This document shows positions 45,301 through 56,849 of a DNA stretch of 64,000 bases, piece after piece; position 1 is the stretch's first letter, and every line of letters starts with the position of its first letter. Source of the DNA: Porodaedalea pini (Eukaryota; Basidiomycota; Agaricomycetes; Hymenochaetales; Hymenochaetaceae); NCBI GenBank assembly GCA_002794775.1, contig NBAY01000019.1, positions 372,001 through 436,000 of the forward strand, in the 5' to 3' direction. The translations under genes were made by a program, and so were the position numbers. The notes beneath the pieces are model-generated. The model saw nothing but the letters and a program-made list of their open reading frames with translations, ran no database searches and was not told the origin of the DNA.

Positions 45301-47388
45301 TTGACCTTGCTGACAGGCAAAAAGGACTGGGTATGGGAGACCGAACAGCAGGAAGCGTTCAAGGAGCTGAGACAACGTCTCTGCTCACCTCCAGTCCTAG
45401 CCATCGTGAATGATGAGGGCCCTTTCTGCATCGAAGCGGACTCATCAAACTTCGCGCTTGGAGGAGTGTTGTTGCAGAAGCAGGAAGGCAAGTGGAGGGT
45501 AGTCACCTACAGGTCCGAAGCACTCCTGCCGGTGGAATGAAACTACAAGATCTACGACAAGAAGATGCTCGCAATCATTTCAGCACTCAAAGAGTGGAGA
45601 CAATACCTCCTTGGCGCCCGTCACCCTATCGAGATCTGGTCCGATCACGCCAACCTCACCTACTTCAGGTTGGCACAAAAGCTGAGCTATCGACAAGCTC
45701 GCTGGCGGACAGAGCTCGAGGAATTCAACTTCCACCTCGAGCACAAGTCGGGGAAGACAATGGGCAAGGCGGACCTACTGTCACGCAAAGCTGGCTATGA
45801 CGAAGGCAAGGATGACAACAACGGTGTTGTGTTCATCAAGGAGAAGTGGCTGAATCGTGGAGTGGTGAGGGCGTCTCGTGACAAGGTGTTGGAACGAGTG
45901 GGTGAAGCACAGAGGGCGCAGAACGAGTCGGAGAGGCCGACAGGGATGACGAAGGTTGACGGTTTGTGGCGGATGAAAGGCAAGGTATACATCCCATCGA
46001 TAATGAAGGAATCTGTGTTGCGGGAGTGTCACAACTCGGTACTGGCTGGACATCCAGGAGCATCGAAAACAGTGGAGCTCATTCGTCGAGATTTCTGGTG
46101 GGCATCAATGTTCTCTGACGTCCGAGCATATGTCCAAGGGTGTGATCGCTGTCAGCAAACAAAGGCTCTGAGGGCGTCAAGATCAAGGCCACTCCACCCG
46201 AATGCAGTCCCTGAGGGCCCTTGAGAAATTGTTACAGTCGACCTCATCGGAGAGCTCCCAGACTCGAAGGGACACAACACGATCTGCGTCTTCGTAGATA
46301 GATTCTCAAAACAGATGCACGTGATCCTGACAATGATGAAACTGTCAGCAGAAGGCATGGCTCAGTTATACCGCGACCATGTCTTCTGCCTCCATGGCCT
46401 ACCAAAGAAGATCATCCATGACCGTGGCACGCAGTTCGATGCATTGATGATGAAGGAACTATACAAACTCCTGCACATCGAAGGCAACCCGTCAATGGCA
46501 TATCATCCGCAGACAGACGGTCAGACTGAACGCATTAACCAAGAGCTTGAACAGTACCTTAGGCTCTTCATTAACCATCAACAATCGGACTGGAAGGACT
46601 GGCTCCCCCTCGCAGAATTCGCATACAACAACCGTGAACACTCAGCGACAAAGATGTCTCCCTTCTACGCAAACACCGGACGTCACCCTATGAGCTTTGA
46701 CACAGTATGAACTTCCTCTGCCAACATGTCAGCGGAAGAATTCGTGAAGCACATCAAGGAGACTCATCGCATTGCAAAGGACAACCTGGTCAAGGCAGTG
46801 GAGGACATGAAACGCTACCACAACTGGATGGCAGGAACATCGGTGGAGTACCAGACTGGTGACAAGGTCTTCCTCGACAGATGAAACATCAGTACAGATT
46901 CGCCAACGAAGAAGCTTGCTGACAAGTGGTACGGTCCCTTCGACATTGTCAACAAGGTGGGAGCAAGCACGTACAAGCTCAAGCTCCCAAAGCGATGGAA
47001 AAAGGTCCACCCCATCTTCAATGAAGCTCTACTAAAGCCCGCTGTCGAACCAGCCTTTGAAGGTCAGAAACAGCAGCCATCGCCACCACCGGAGATTGTT
47101 GACAATGAGGAAGAATACAAGGTTGAGGAGGTCATCAACTCACATCTGCATCAAGGAAAACTGCAGTACCTCATCAAGTGGGTCGGATACAACAAACTGA
47201 CTTGGCAGCCTGAGACGGACTTCGGTGGGAATGCAAAGGAGGCAATCGCTGAGTTCTATCAGAAACACCCCGGTGCTCCTCGAAGACTTGACATTCCTCA
47301 CCAACGACTCCACCCACTCTTTGTTGACACCAAGCCAGACGACCATGATCTCGGTTGGTCGGGACACCCAACCTTGAGGGGGGGGTAA
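45301..47388 (+). pseudogene. RNase H, integrase and chromodomain of chromovirus A
   Basis: RNase H (FCIEADSSNFALGGVLLQ, HPIEIWSDHANLTYF), integrase zinc-binding domain (ECHNSVLAGHPGASK ... GCDRCQQTK), D,D35E core (HDRGTQFDALM, QTDGQTERINQELE), GPF module and chromodomain (EEEYKVEEVINSHLHQGKLQ, IKWVGYNKLTWQPE). Stops at 45538, 46222, 46708 and 46882. At 45538 copy B keeps CGA. Confidence 0.88.
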
Positions 47389-47827
47389 TGTCAGGACTCG
47401 AACTTTTTCCTTTCTTTTATTTTCCTTCTATCATTTCTTTTCTTTTAATTGCTCCTTTTCATTATAATAAACCATCTTTTCAATCATTTCCCACACTCCT
47501 TTCACATGACCTTCATTCGTTCCATTCCACTCTCTTTATGTAATCTTAGACAAAGGGGCAACCGGTTCTCACGAGGTGATCACTGTATATAAGGAAGAGG
47601 AATCACATCTGAACACCTGTTCTGCTTTTCCTCTTACCTCCGTGATGACCTAGGTGAGACCGCGTCCCCCTCCTGTAGTAGAGTACATTGTATTAATCCT
47701 CTTACCTCTGTGATGACCTAGCCTGTGTATAGTGTGTCCCAAGTCCCCGCTCGAGTATAGCACATCCCAGACGATAGTCAACCGAGGCCTGCCCAGTCCG
47801 AGTCATCTCCCGAACTCCCACCTTACA
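47389..47827 (+). repeat. 3' LTR of chromovirus A
   Basis: 439 bp, TGTCAGGACTCG...CCACCTTACA, preceded by the same G-run polypurine-like tract as in copy B. The terminal CTAACA has become CTTACA. Confidence 0.92.
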
Positions 47828-48760
47828 CTTGGTCCACCTCTTGTGCTTCCATTTAGTTTTCTCACCCGTTTTCTTTCTGAGAAATGGCCTGGTATTCGTA
47901 ACACTCGAGGCATCTGAAAAGTATTCTTCATCCACATCGCCCTCATCCTCAGAGTCCCTCCTGTCATCCTCATCCTCAGATTCCTCTGCTAGATCATCTG
48001 CAATGCTCCGCTGTCTTTCAAATTCTTCATCTTCCTTTTCCTGCTGGAAATCCCTGACACACACTCCGGCACAGTGCATTGTGCAGCAATAGATTGGTAG
48101 GCAAAGGCCAGTCATCTGCTCACGTTGTGACAGTGGAAGGAATGTATTCAAATCACCGACAAATGCACGGGCTCATATGTCCTTAGGTCGATCACCAGGT
48201 GCGTCCACCCAGGTCTGTACAATAGCATTTGATTTGAAGTATTCTTTGATGGAGAAATTGTTTTTCTGTGCCACTACTCACTTGGTGGACCATGGCATGA
48301 AAAGTAGAAACCACTCTGGAAGCTTGTGAGTGCTTATCGTAGCTGTTTTCCTCCACCCATGACTCTCACGCTTTATCTTTCGTATACCCAGTGTGACATT
48401 CTCTTCGAGAGAGTCTTCCTGTTCTTGATCATCATCTGAAGGTGATGGCAAGTGCAGAGTCGGTTGGATCCCTCGAGGGCCCATGGCACGCAGTAGAAGC
48501 AACTTCGTGGTCTTTGGGCTTACTTCCTGATGTTCGGGGGACTCAGGTGAATCTTTCGCTGCCTTAGCATACGTGGTATCCCATTCCTCTTGCAGTGTGT
48601 TGTCGCAAACAGTCGCTGGTGTCTTGTATTTTGATAGATGCCTTTTTTTTGGTTGACCCTTTTGTGGTGTGTGGCCGATGACAGCCAATGACACCTTATC
48701 TTTCGTTAGATGCCTTTTTTTCGGTCGGCCAGGCTTCCTAGTGGCCGGTGGGACATGATC
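47828..48760 (-). pseudogene. Decayed coding stretch of unknown family, cut by chromovirus A
   Basis: The minus strand is open at ~48694-48278 (basic AT-hook-like GQPKKRHLSKYK preceded by GRPKKRHLTKDK, then a helical acidic region and GWRKTATISTHKLPEWFLLF). It continues after stops with NNFSIKEYFKSNAIVQTWVD and with ERQRSIADDLAEESEDEDDR at ~47980. The last part runs into the LTR end at 47827, so the insertion truncated it. The GRPKK motifs and acidic tail suggest a nuclear or transposon-borne protein; no family is recognised. Confidence 0.45.
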
Positions 48761-48953
48761 CTACAAGACTGTAAGTATGGCACAAGAACATTAGACGCAT
48801 ACACTTACTAGTAACGGAGCCATGCTGCGTATATGATGACGTGGATGCCATCCCCGTCATTGTCGTTCTTGCCGTCGTTGACGATGTCATTATCAGCACA
48901 TGTGCCATTGATGGAGCAAGGTTTGCCTCCGTCGAGCGGAAGCAAACCTTCAT

Positions 48954-49744
48954 GGCAGGAAAATCCGGGGTTTTCCGTGAGGGAGGAGCATATCACAGAG
49001 TGTTTAGTGGGGCTCATATAATTTTGGCTGGAAAAGCCTTACATGGATTGTAAATTTTCAATCAATCAAAATGTGCAGAAATTATGCTTTATGTATCTAA
49101 AATTGATGGCCATCAAGAAAAGTATTTCTGAACTCAGTGTCTACAATCTACTTTGCCAAAGGATAAGATAATTTTGGGATTCTGAATCTCCATTGTCCAT
49201 AAATAAAGAGAATGGTGGTTATTAGATTTAGAATCTGTAAAGTCTTGGACACAAAGGAAAGAGGCTCATTGGATTTAAAATCCACATAGACTCCTTGCAT
49301 GAATGGAAGATCTCTCTTAGATTTGGGATCTATGCTGAGTTGATTATATGCTAATCATGTGATCCATAGATCCCAAATCTGAGAGAGATCTTCCATTCAT
49401 GCAAGGAGTCTATGTGGATTTTAAATCCAATGAGCCTCTTTCCTTTGTGTCCAAGACTTTACAGATTCTAAATCTAATAACCACCATTCTCTTTATTTAT
49501 GGACAATGGAGATTCAGAATCCCAAAATTATCTTATCCTTTGGCAAAGTAGATTGTAGACACTGAGTTCAGAAATACTTTTCTTGATGGCCATCAATTTT
49601 AGATACATAAAGCATAATTTCTGCACATTTTGATTGATTGAGAATTTACAATCCATGTAAGGCTTTTCCGGCCAAAATTATATGAGCCCCACTAAACACT
49701 CTGTGATATGCTCCTCCCTCACGGAAAACCCGGATTTTCCTGCC
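48954..49744. repeat. ~790-bp near-perfect palindrome (foldback element)
   Basis: The left arm (48954 to ~49334) and right arm (~49365-49744) are reverse complements with very few mismatches. They begin and end with GGCAGGAAAATCCGGG / CCCGGATTTTCCTGCC and leave a loop of ~30 nt around 49349. The arms are AT-rich and non-coding. No target duplication is apparent. A transcript would fold into a ~380-bp hairpin. Confidence 0.92.
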
Positions 49745-49775
49745 TTGCTTGTCGTTGGCGGCGGCGGTGCAATGT

Positions 49776-50040
49776 AGGACCCCCGGTAATCTGTATAGAT
49801 GCCTGCCCCAGGAGGGGGGGTCCTTATCTGGATTTTTTCAGGCCCTGGTGGGCCCATTTTATCTGGATTGGGCGAGGCCTGTGAGGTTTGGGGTGAAATT
49901 TATCCGGATTGTGGCCCCAGGCCTGCTGACGTGACCCTTTTTATACGGATTTGGATGCAGAACAACCCTTTTTTTTCTGTACTTTTGTGCCGACAAACCG
50001 TCGAAACAAAACTAGAAAATGGATGTTTAGTTAAATATGG
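49776..50040. repeat. Left TIR and subterminal repeats of the transposon
   Basis: TIR 49776-49809, followed by TTATCTGGATT (twice), TTATCCGGATTG and TTATACGGATTTGG, each with a CAGGCC-type word nearby. The same arrangement is found at the right end. Confidence 0.85.
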
Positions 50041-50067
50041 AAAACATAGCAGGAATATCAATGTTAT

Positions 50068-53000
50068 CTAGTTATTATTCCTCCTTCTGAATTCTTTCAT
50101 TGCCAGCAGAAAAATAGATAAAAAGTGTTGGATTTCCAGCCAAATGTTGAAAGAACTTGATGTAAGCTCGACGGAGTTGCCGTTATGACGAACATGTGGC
50201 TGGTCCGGAAGAGCGCAAACAAACTCAAAAGGCAGAATATGGGTGAAGGATTTGACGCATAGGTGTGCTTTTTCAGTATGTACTTCCCTGAAAACACAAC
50301 CGCCCGCCTGCTCGAATGTCTGAACCGATATATATGAAACCTCACCGATACTGGAAGCGTCCTGCACCCAAGAATGCTTTCCATGCACTCTGGCACCCTT
50401 CACGTAGATAGATATAACTGTTATACTTTATAGTAAGCGTAAACAGTATAAAATGAGATTTAAAAAAATCACCTTGAGCCAAAAGCAACTGATGGGAAAT
50501 GTAGACGATGGCAAAGGCACCATCACGTAACACGTCCGACTCAGAAACACCTGCGCTCAACAAGCGCTGGGTTACCGATGGTGGAAGGCCAAACTTTGAG
50601 TATATATCGCTACGCTTCGAAAATGCCTGTAATAAAAATAAAAATAAAAGTGAAGTTAATAGAAGAATAAATTCGCATAAAGTTCATACCTTTACAGCAG
50701 CCGCTGCAGCAGCATTGGCAGCATTTCCTACCAATTCTTTAACAGTCCACCTCGTCCTTCGCTCTAGCCCAGTCCCTATGCCGACGTCTTGCTGCAATTT
50801 GAGAGTCTCGTTAATTTTTTTGATGAGCGAATACCGCGCCCTCGAATCTTCTGCTTCCATAGTTGATATGTTGCTAATCGTTGCTGTGCGGACAGCCTTT
50901 CGTGCTAACTGAGTTTCGTGTGCACGTTGAAGGGCGAGTAGGCTTTCAATCGGCAATTGTCCTCCACATTCTTCAGAACATAGTCGGAAACCAGGACCAA
51001 GATCAACAATTGAGGGAAGGCTGTTGGCGAGCATTTTCCTGATGGCTTGACAGTATTCATTAAGGAAGTTCTGAAACTGTTCCTTACTCGGCGTTTCAAG
51101 TTCCTCACTAGCAAGTTATATAAGTGCATATAATTATTAAGTATGAAATAAATGACTTACATCCGAAGCGAAGTATCGAAATCCAAAAAAAGCTTTGCAC
51201 AGGACAAATTAAGCATCGTGTTTTCAATTGAAGTTAGTCGTGTTGGACCGATTGCGTTCATGTCCTCTTCCTGAGTAAAAAGATGTTCAAGAACTGCCTG
51301 TTCTGAGTCCGCTATGCCAGGAGCCTGGGATCCACCTTCGTTGCCTGTAATCTCGTGTGAAGTGCATATTCCAGACTCGGGATCGGGATACCATGTCGAT
51401 ACGGAAGGTAAAACTCTTGTTTCACATTCCTCGTTGTTAATCCCATCGTCTTCACCAAGGTCACTGTCTCCGTCCTCGTTTGCATCATCGCGTGCGTGAA
51501 TGCAAGTCCTTGAAGGAGAAGAAGAAAGATCATTAAGAAAAAGGCCGAGTTGCAGCCAGAGATCCGTTGCATCATCAAATCCAAGCTTTGCGAGCTTCGT
51601 AATGTCCTCGTCATTCGGGAATGCAGCAAGGTTTGAGAGACAGAGTTCTTCCATGTCCACCCAAGTATGAATGTAGCCTCGTGCCCGTGCTTTCGCGTCT
51701 TCACTTCCTAGCCGCATAGAATAATGCACGAGCCAGTGGATCTTGGGCATTAGATGTAGAAATGAGGCGAAATCAAAATCCTTTATTTCTTTCCTGCATT
51801 CGCCGAATACGTGTTCACAGGCTTCACTTGAATGAAGCCACGGGAGTAGCGGCACACGCGTCCCATCCATATAATCTCTGTAAATGAAAAAGAGCTCCAT
51901 GTAACCCTTTATGAGGAATGATGTGATATCAAGCGCTTCCCGCGATAGACACGATTTATGGGCTGGGTATTGTGCCTCCTGCAGGAATCGCTTCCAGATC
52001 TCGACGAAGTAATGTGTACGCAGGACCATTCGTATGCGCTCTGAGTGCGTGATGGATCTGTTTTGATATGCATCAATTAGTTCACCAAATATGAAGAGAT
52101 ATATTATCATGCCAAGATTCTCGGGTTGATTCTTGACTAGCCATGCGAGCGCTGATGACGAGAAAACCCGTTCTGCAGCGCGATCGTCCTGTTTGTCGGT
52201 TTTTTCAACATCGCGGAGGTACAGAGGCGAGCTCGCGTCATAAGCCATCTCCCTGAGATGCTTGTACATCGGACAATGGTTAGCGAAAACCATTGTCTTC
52301 ATCCCAGTCTGTAGGTTGTTTCGGTATGTCTTCCGGCCGTGTGATGAATCTTGAACCATAGCCATGGGCCGCCCGGAGAACAGAGCAATGCTGATTTCTA
52401 AATTTGCTACCTCTGGTGCGGGTGCACGGATGCATCGAGCGTCCATGGCATGTGCTTGAACTCGAATGATCTTTTGGTTCGCTTGCTCTTTTTCGGTCCC
52501 ATCGCATGCATATGATACTGGCCAGATGTTCTTTTCGTGAAGTCCATCGAGAATTTTCCGAGTGTAAACGCTGAGCATCTCCGCGCAGATATCTTCAGTT
52601 ATCGCAAGTGCAGCCAGTACGACTGGTGGAATTTTTGGAAGAGGGACCATGAGGACCCAAATGCGCACCTGTAGTTAATAAAGTACCATTAACTGAGAGA
52701 TTAAAATAAAGAATGTTGCATAAAAACTCACCTTTGCGGCTTTCTGAAATTGAGCCTGGTCCAATTCATTACGAAGATTGTCCGGTTCGCTAACTAACAG
52801 TGGTTCACCTGCACCACCGACGATGAACCACTGGTGTGTTTCCCGGTCCAGGAAAGGCCGAAGTGTCGGCAGCAGCTTCGTGTCGTCTGCACTGAGTGCC
52901 ACATGCCGATGTGGCACATTCAGTCCTGTCACGAACTGGTCCGCCAAGTCAAATGAGCGCGCAGATATCCCAGGCATGAATTGTGGTTCCTTTGCGCGTA

Positions 53001-54430
53001 ATTGCCTGTAATATTGTAAGTTAGCCGAACAACAGTAACAAAAAAAGGACATAATTGAGTTAAATTATTATGAAGGAGCTGCGCCAAAGTTGAGCAGCAT
53101 TTTGTGCGAGTCGGCTTGGTGGATGTGGTAGTAAAATACGGGATGTACTTACTGAATGCTTCTGCTTGAACGGACTGGGAAGTGTGCCGAAAGAAGCTTA
53201 TGCGCTCTGGGACAGACGAGGAATACAGTCGAGATAAATTCGTCAAAGGCAGCCGGATACTTGAAGTTCATCATCCCTTTCCCCTTTGTTTCGCGCTCCA
53301 TGCATTTTAGAACTACGTTCACCAATCCAGTGAACACATCGAACTCCTTGAATCTGCCATTGGCTACTCCAATGGCATAACGGACTGCTAAATGAGAGTC
53401 GTCATTCTGAATTTATATAAAAATTAAATCAGTGTATTATTCAGCTCAAGAACTTATAATATACTCACCTTGGGTTCAATGAGCTCGTCCACACCACGGC
53501 ACTTCGCAAACTTGATCCCGAGCTCCTCCTGGTGGTATAATTTGTTAGCATACTTAATTTTCGATGGCGCCGGCTCGGGAATGTTGATCGCTTTGCGGAA
53601 GCGCTTGTCATGGAGAAGGCTTATGCATGGACCACACGCATGGTCCAGATCATTTTGAGAACGGTCAGATGCCAGGACTTTGACAGTCTTCAAACACGAA
53701 GAAGAGAATACCACATTATGTTGATGCTTTATTGTCCACGCCCAATTCCCTTCGTTCAGTTTAATGACCTCTTCCTTTTGACGCTTCTTGAGGTCCTTGT
53801 AAGCCCGTCCGAACTGGTTTTGAGCAATGATGTTCTTTGATTTTCCGCCGCCACCTAGAGCAGAAGGTCTGAGGAGGTATGCTTTGATGTGAGGGTCATG
53901 AGACACAGTGAGTCCAGAGCAAGCGCGGGTGTCGTAAAGCTGGGCTTGATACCGAAGCTTGCCATTGGGAACATGGCACTTGCTGTCTTGCGGCATGAAT
54001 GAGAAGTCGTAAAGCGTAGCCTTGGTTTTGCATCGATGAACGTGGTCGACGAAATATATTGGACTGTATGCGGACTTCATCTTGAGCCATTTCCGACACT
54101 TGGAGTGTTGAACACTCCATGCGAGCGGATCAAACTGGGCATGTTGGTCTATTTCGTGGATACGAGCCTTGAATTTGTTGTAGCGCGTTTCATTGAGAGT
54201 CTGAGCTCCAGAAAGACGTGCTGCGCGCAATCTCTGAGATGCTAACGCAGAGCGGCTCTGTCCCACGATGAGCTCGTGACACGCGTCCACGGTCCGCTTT
54301 GAATTTCCCGCTCTGACCTCCAATCCACTATCTTGGCTACTCGACTCGTTCCCAGAAAGCTCGTTGCTGCCACGTTCCTGGTAAGAAACATCTCCATTTG
54401 TCTTAAATGAAGCACCTAACGGGCCTCCTT
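50068..54430 (-). CDS. DDE-type transposase of the 7.4-kb transposon
   Basis: Minus strand, about seven exons. The first large exon (~54430-53463) has a Cys/His finger (HSKCRKWLKMKSAYSPIYF...HVHRC). After introns come RAKEPQFMPGISARSFDLAD, HVALSADDTKLLPTL (candidate first Asp), IWVLMVPLPKIPPVVLAAL, PVSYACDGTEKEQ (candidate second Asp) and PWLHSSEACEHVFGECRKEI (candidate Glu). C-terminal exons include ARKAVRTATISNISTMEAED, FGLPPSVTQRLLSAGVSESD, and the end at 50068. The strand-like segments before each Asp fit an RNase H fold. The 5' start is unclear because its frame overlaps the end of the protease gene. No internal stop is needed in the proposed exons, so it may be functional. Confidence 0.75.
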
Positions 54431-54453
54431 TCAGGTACTTCAGTTTCTTCTTC

Positions 54454-56727
54454 TCACGCTCCTCTCCCTCGCTTTGAGGTCGACTCGGACGACACGTCGT
54501 CCGTATTCTTCATGTTTTCTGTTCCTAGAGCCTCCTCTCCGAGCGCTGAACATGAAGATGTCCAGTCGGCTTCAGAGGATGGGGGAGGACTCGAGGTACG
54601 GGACACAACATCGCAGCCACTAGAACTGTAGTCTGTCATCGGTGAGTCTCCAAGCTCTATAATCGAGACATCCGATATATCTGACATGCTCCTTGCTGCT
54701 TCGTCTTGTAGTAACGTGCGAGGCGGCACATCCATGCAGCTTCCGTTCGCTGACAAGACCTGAAGTCCTTGTCCTTTCGGTTGGTCGCGAGGTGAGTCTT
54801 CAAGCTCAATAACCGACACATCCGATAGACGCGACGCGCTCCTTGCTGCTTCGTCTTGTAGTAACGTGCAAGGCGGCACATCCATGCAGCTTCCGTTCGC
54901 TGACAAGACCTGAAGTCCTTGTCCTTTCGGTTGGTCGCGAGGTGAGTCTTCAAGCTCAATAACCGACACATCCGATAGACGCGACACGCTCCTTGCTGCT
55001 TCGTCTTGTAGTAACGTGCGAGACGGCACATCTACACGGCTCTCGTTCGCTGACAAGACCTGAAGTCCTTGTCCTTTCGGTTGGTCGCGAGGTGAGTCTT
55101 CAAGCTCAATAACCGACACATCCGATAGACGCGACACGCTCCCTGCTATTTCGTCTTGTAGTAACGTGCGAGGCGGCACATCCACACGGGTTTCGTTCGC
55201 TGACAAGACCTGAAGTCCTTGTCCTTTCGGTTGGTCGCGAGGTGAGTCTTCAAGCTCAATAACCAACACATCCGATAGACGCGACGCGCTCCTTGCTGCT
55301 TCGTCTTGTAGTATGTGCGAGACGGCACATCTACACGGCTCTCGTTCGCTGACAAGACCTGAAGTCCTTGTCCTTTCGGTTGGTCTCGAGGTGAGAACGT
55401 ACTATCGGAGTTAACTGGGAAAGAGGGTCGATGGCTTCTCTGGAACTTCAATGTGAGTTTTGAATACAACATTTTATCTATCCAGGTAAATACCCGTTTA
55501 TTGTGCCGAATCACGATGGAAATGAATGCCTCGATGCGGAGACGCTTTCGATTCTTTGCCGTCCAAAGCTCATCTCCAAAGAGTTCATGGGCTATTGCAT
55601 TACACGCAATGATTCCACATGAATACGTGTCGTCACCTTGATTGCCGCGCGCAAGTGTATTGTATTGGTATGTAAATGCACGTTCAGCCTTGTTTACCGT
55701 CTTCATCCACCAGAGCAAACAATTTTTTATCGGTTCCATGGCACGTTCATGCAGATTGAGTGAGTCGCCTATATTACAGAGCATTAGAAAAAATTCTTAT
55801 AATAAAAGACAGATGTTATTTACCATGACCAAATGTTCCGGCGCTATAATCGACTCTCCAGGCAACCCAATGGTTCGCGTTTACATGACCCACAAAGAAT
55901 AACTTTTGCTTCCTCCCGCTCGCGAGTTCTTCTCCATACATCTTCAATAGAGATGCGATGTGTGGTTTCTTGTCGTTCCGCGAAGCGTATGCATACTGAA
56001 GGTATTGTTGGAATACGCAGGGTGCAATGATGACATCGGAATGCATATTCTCTCGTTCAAAACGATCGGTAATAATTTGCATCAGCATATCAATATGATT
56101 GTCACTGAGCCAATTATTTCCCAGCATCTCGAGCAGGTCTTTCGTAGGCAAGCTTGTTCCGAGTGCACGAAGCTCCGCGTTCCACTCGAACGCGAACATT
56201 AACTTATGCACCAAAGCTACTGCGGCCAACAAATCAGACGTTTCCCTCCCGTGGCTCATCCGATCTACGGCGCGTGTCCACTCTGTTCGCGTCGCGTTTG
56301 CGCGCGCGAACTCGCGATACACCGTCAAGGCTGACAATGGGTATCGAATGTTTGGGTCAGTCCAATCAATTATCGAATACGCTTTGCCATCGAACCATAG
56401 CTGACCAAATTCCTTTTCCATCTCCTCTAGTGTCACTGTCGGGGGAATGACACAGGCCTCGTAAAGCATCTCGAGACCTGCATTCGGAAGTTCTGCACTG
56501 AACAGGTCCTTTCCACGTGTTGGGAGGACATCTCCCTGTGATATGCTTTCAAGACGGCACTGGAGGGCTTTCATAGAAAGGTTTGCGTGCAGTCTTCTGT
56601 CATTGAACTGTGCGGGTATCTGAAACAGCAAACGTCTTTGCTGCTGCACGACAGGGTGAGTCTCAGATACCGAATATATGTGGCATCGGCCTATCCAGTC
56701 TTCGTCTCTCCATTCCTTAGGTTCCAT
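54454..56727 (-). CDS. Ulp1-like (C48) protease with a five-fold 50-residue repeat tail, one frameshift
   Basis: Starts at ATG 56727 (MEPKEWRDEDWIGR). Exon 1 runs to 55824, a 55-nt intron follows, and exon 2 begins at 55768. The Ulp1 catalytic residues are in place: His in NANHWVAWRVDY (~285), Asp in GHGDSLN across the intron (~303), and Gln and Cys in NQGDDTYSCGIIACN (Cys ~352). Such enzymes cleave SUMO or related modifiers. The protein then enters repeats of ~50 residues containing VSVIELEDSPRDQPKGQG. In the first unit a 1-nt deletion near 55312 shifts the frame; the other units are open from 55269 to the stop at 54454. Several DNA transposon groups are known to carry Ulp1 domains. Confidence 0.8.
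54641..55390 (-). repeat. Five tandem 150-bp coding repeats
   Basis: Units start with GGTGAGTCT at 54641, 54791, 54941, 55091 and 55241 (plus-strand coordinates). They are 150 bp each, except the last, which is 149. They are nearly identical; the 54641 unit is the most diverged. Each encodes ~50 residues with the core VIELEDSP (IIELGDSP in the diverged unit). Confidence 0.93.
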
Positions 56728-56849
56728 GGTTTGTTGACGGCTAGCGGGGTTGTTCGAGTGGTTGTTGTCGCTGTTGTAGTTGTTAGGAAATTGGCAATCA
56801 CTTTTTTTTTTTGAACATTCATTTAATTTTTTCGCTGAATAAATCGTAG

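Larger units (their letters stand above)
35876..47827 (+). mobile_element. Chromovirus A (Ty3/gypsy with chromodomain), split by chromovirus B
   Basis: Full-length element: 5' LTR 35876-36314, gag, zinc knuckle and the start of the protease region up to 38329; then chromovirus B (38330-44009); then protease, RT, RNase H, integrase and chromodomain from 44010 to 47388, and the 3' LTR 47389-47827. Gag (frame 2) and pol (frame 1) lie in different frames. At least seven in-frame stops disrupt pol. The flanking 5-mers (GTAGG left, CTTGG right) do not match, so no clean target duplication is seen. Confidence 0.93.

Noticed and set aside
50068..54430. Assignment of the transposase to KDZ or Plavaka
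   Set aside because: The characteristic motifs of those groups are not visible. The 8-bp duplication alone cannot decide between hAT, P and KDZ/Zisupton.
54657..55031. Open frame with repeated CRLARYYKTKQQGA units
   Set aside because: It is a frame-shifted shadow of the 150-bp repeats that encode the VIELEDSP units.
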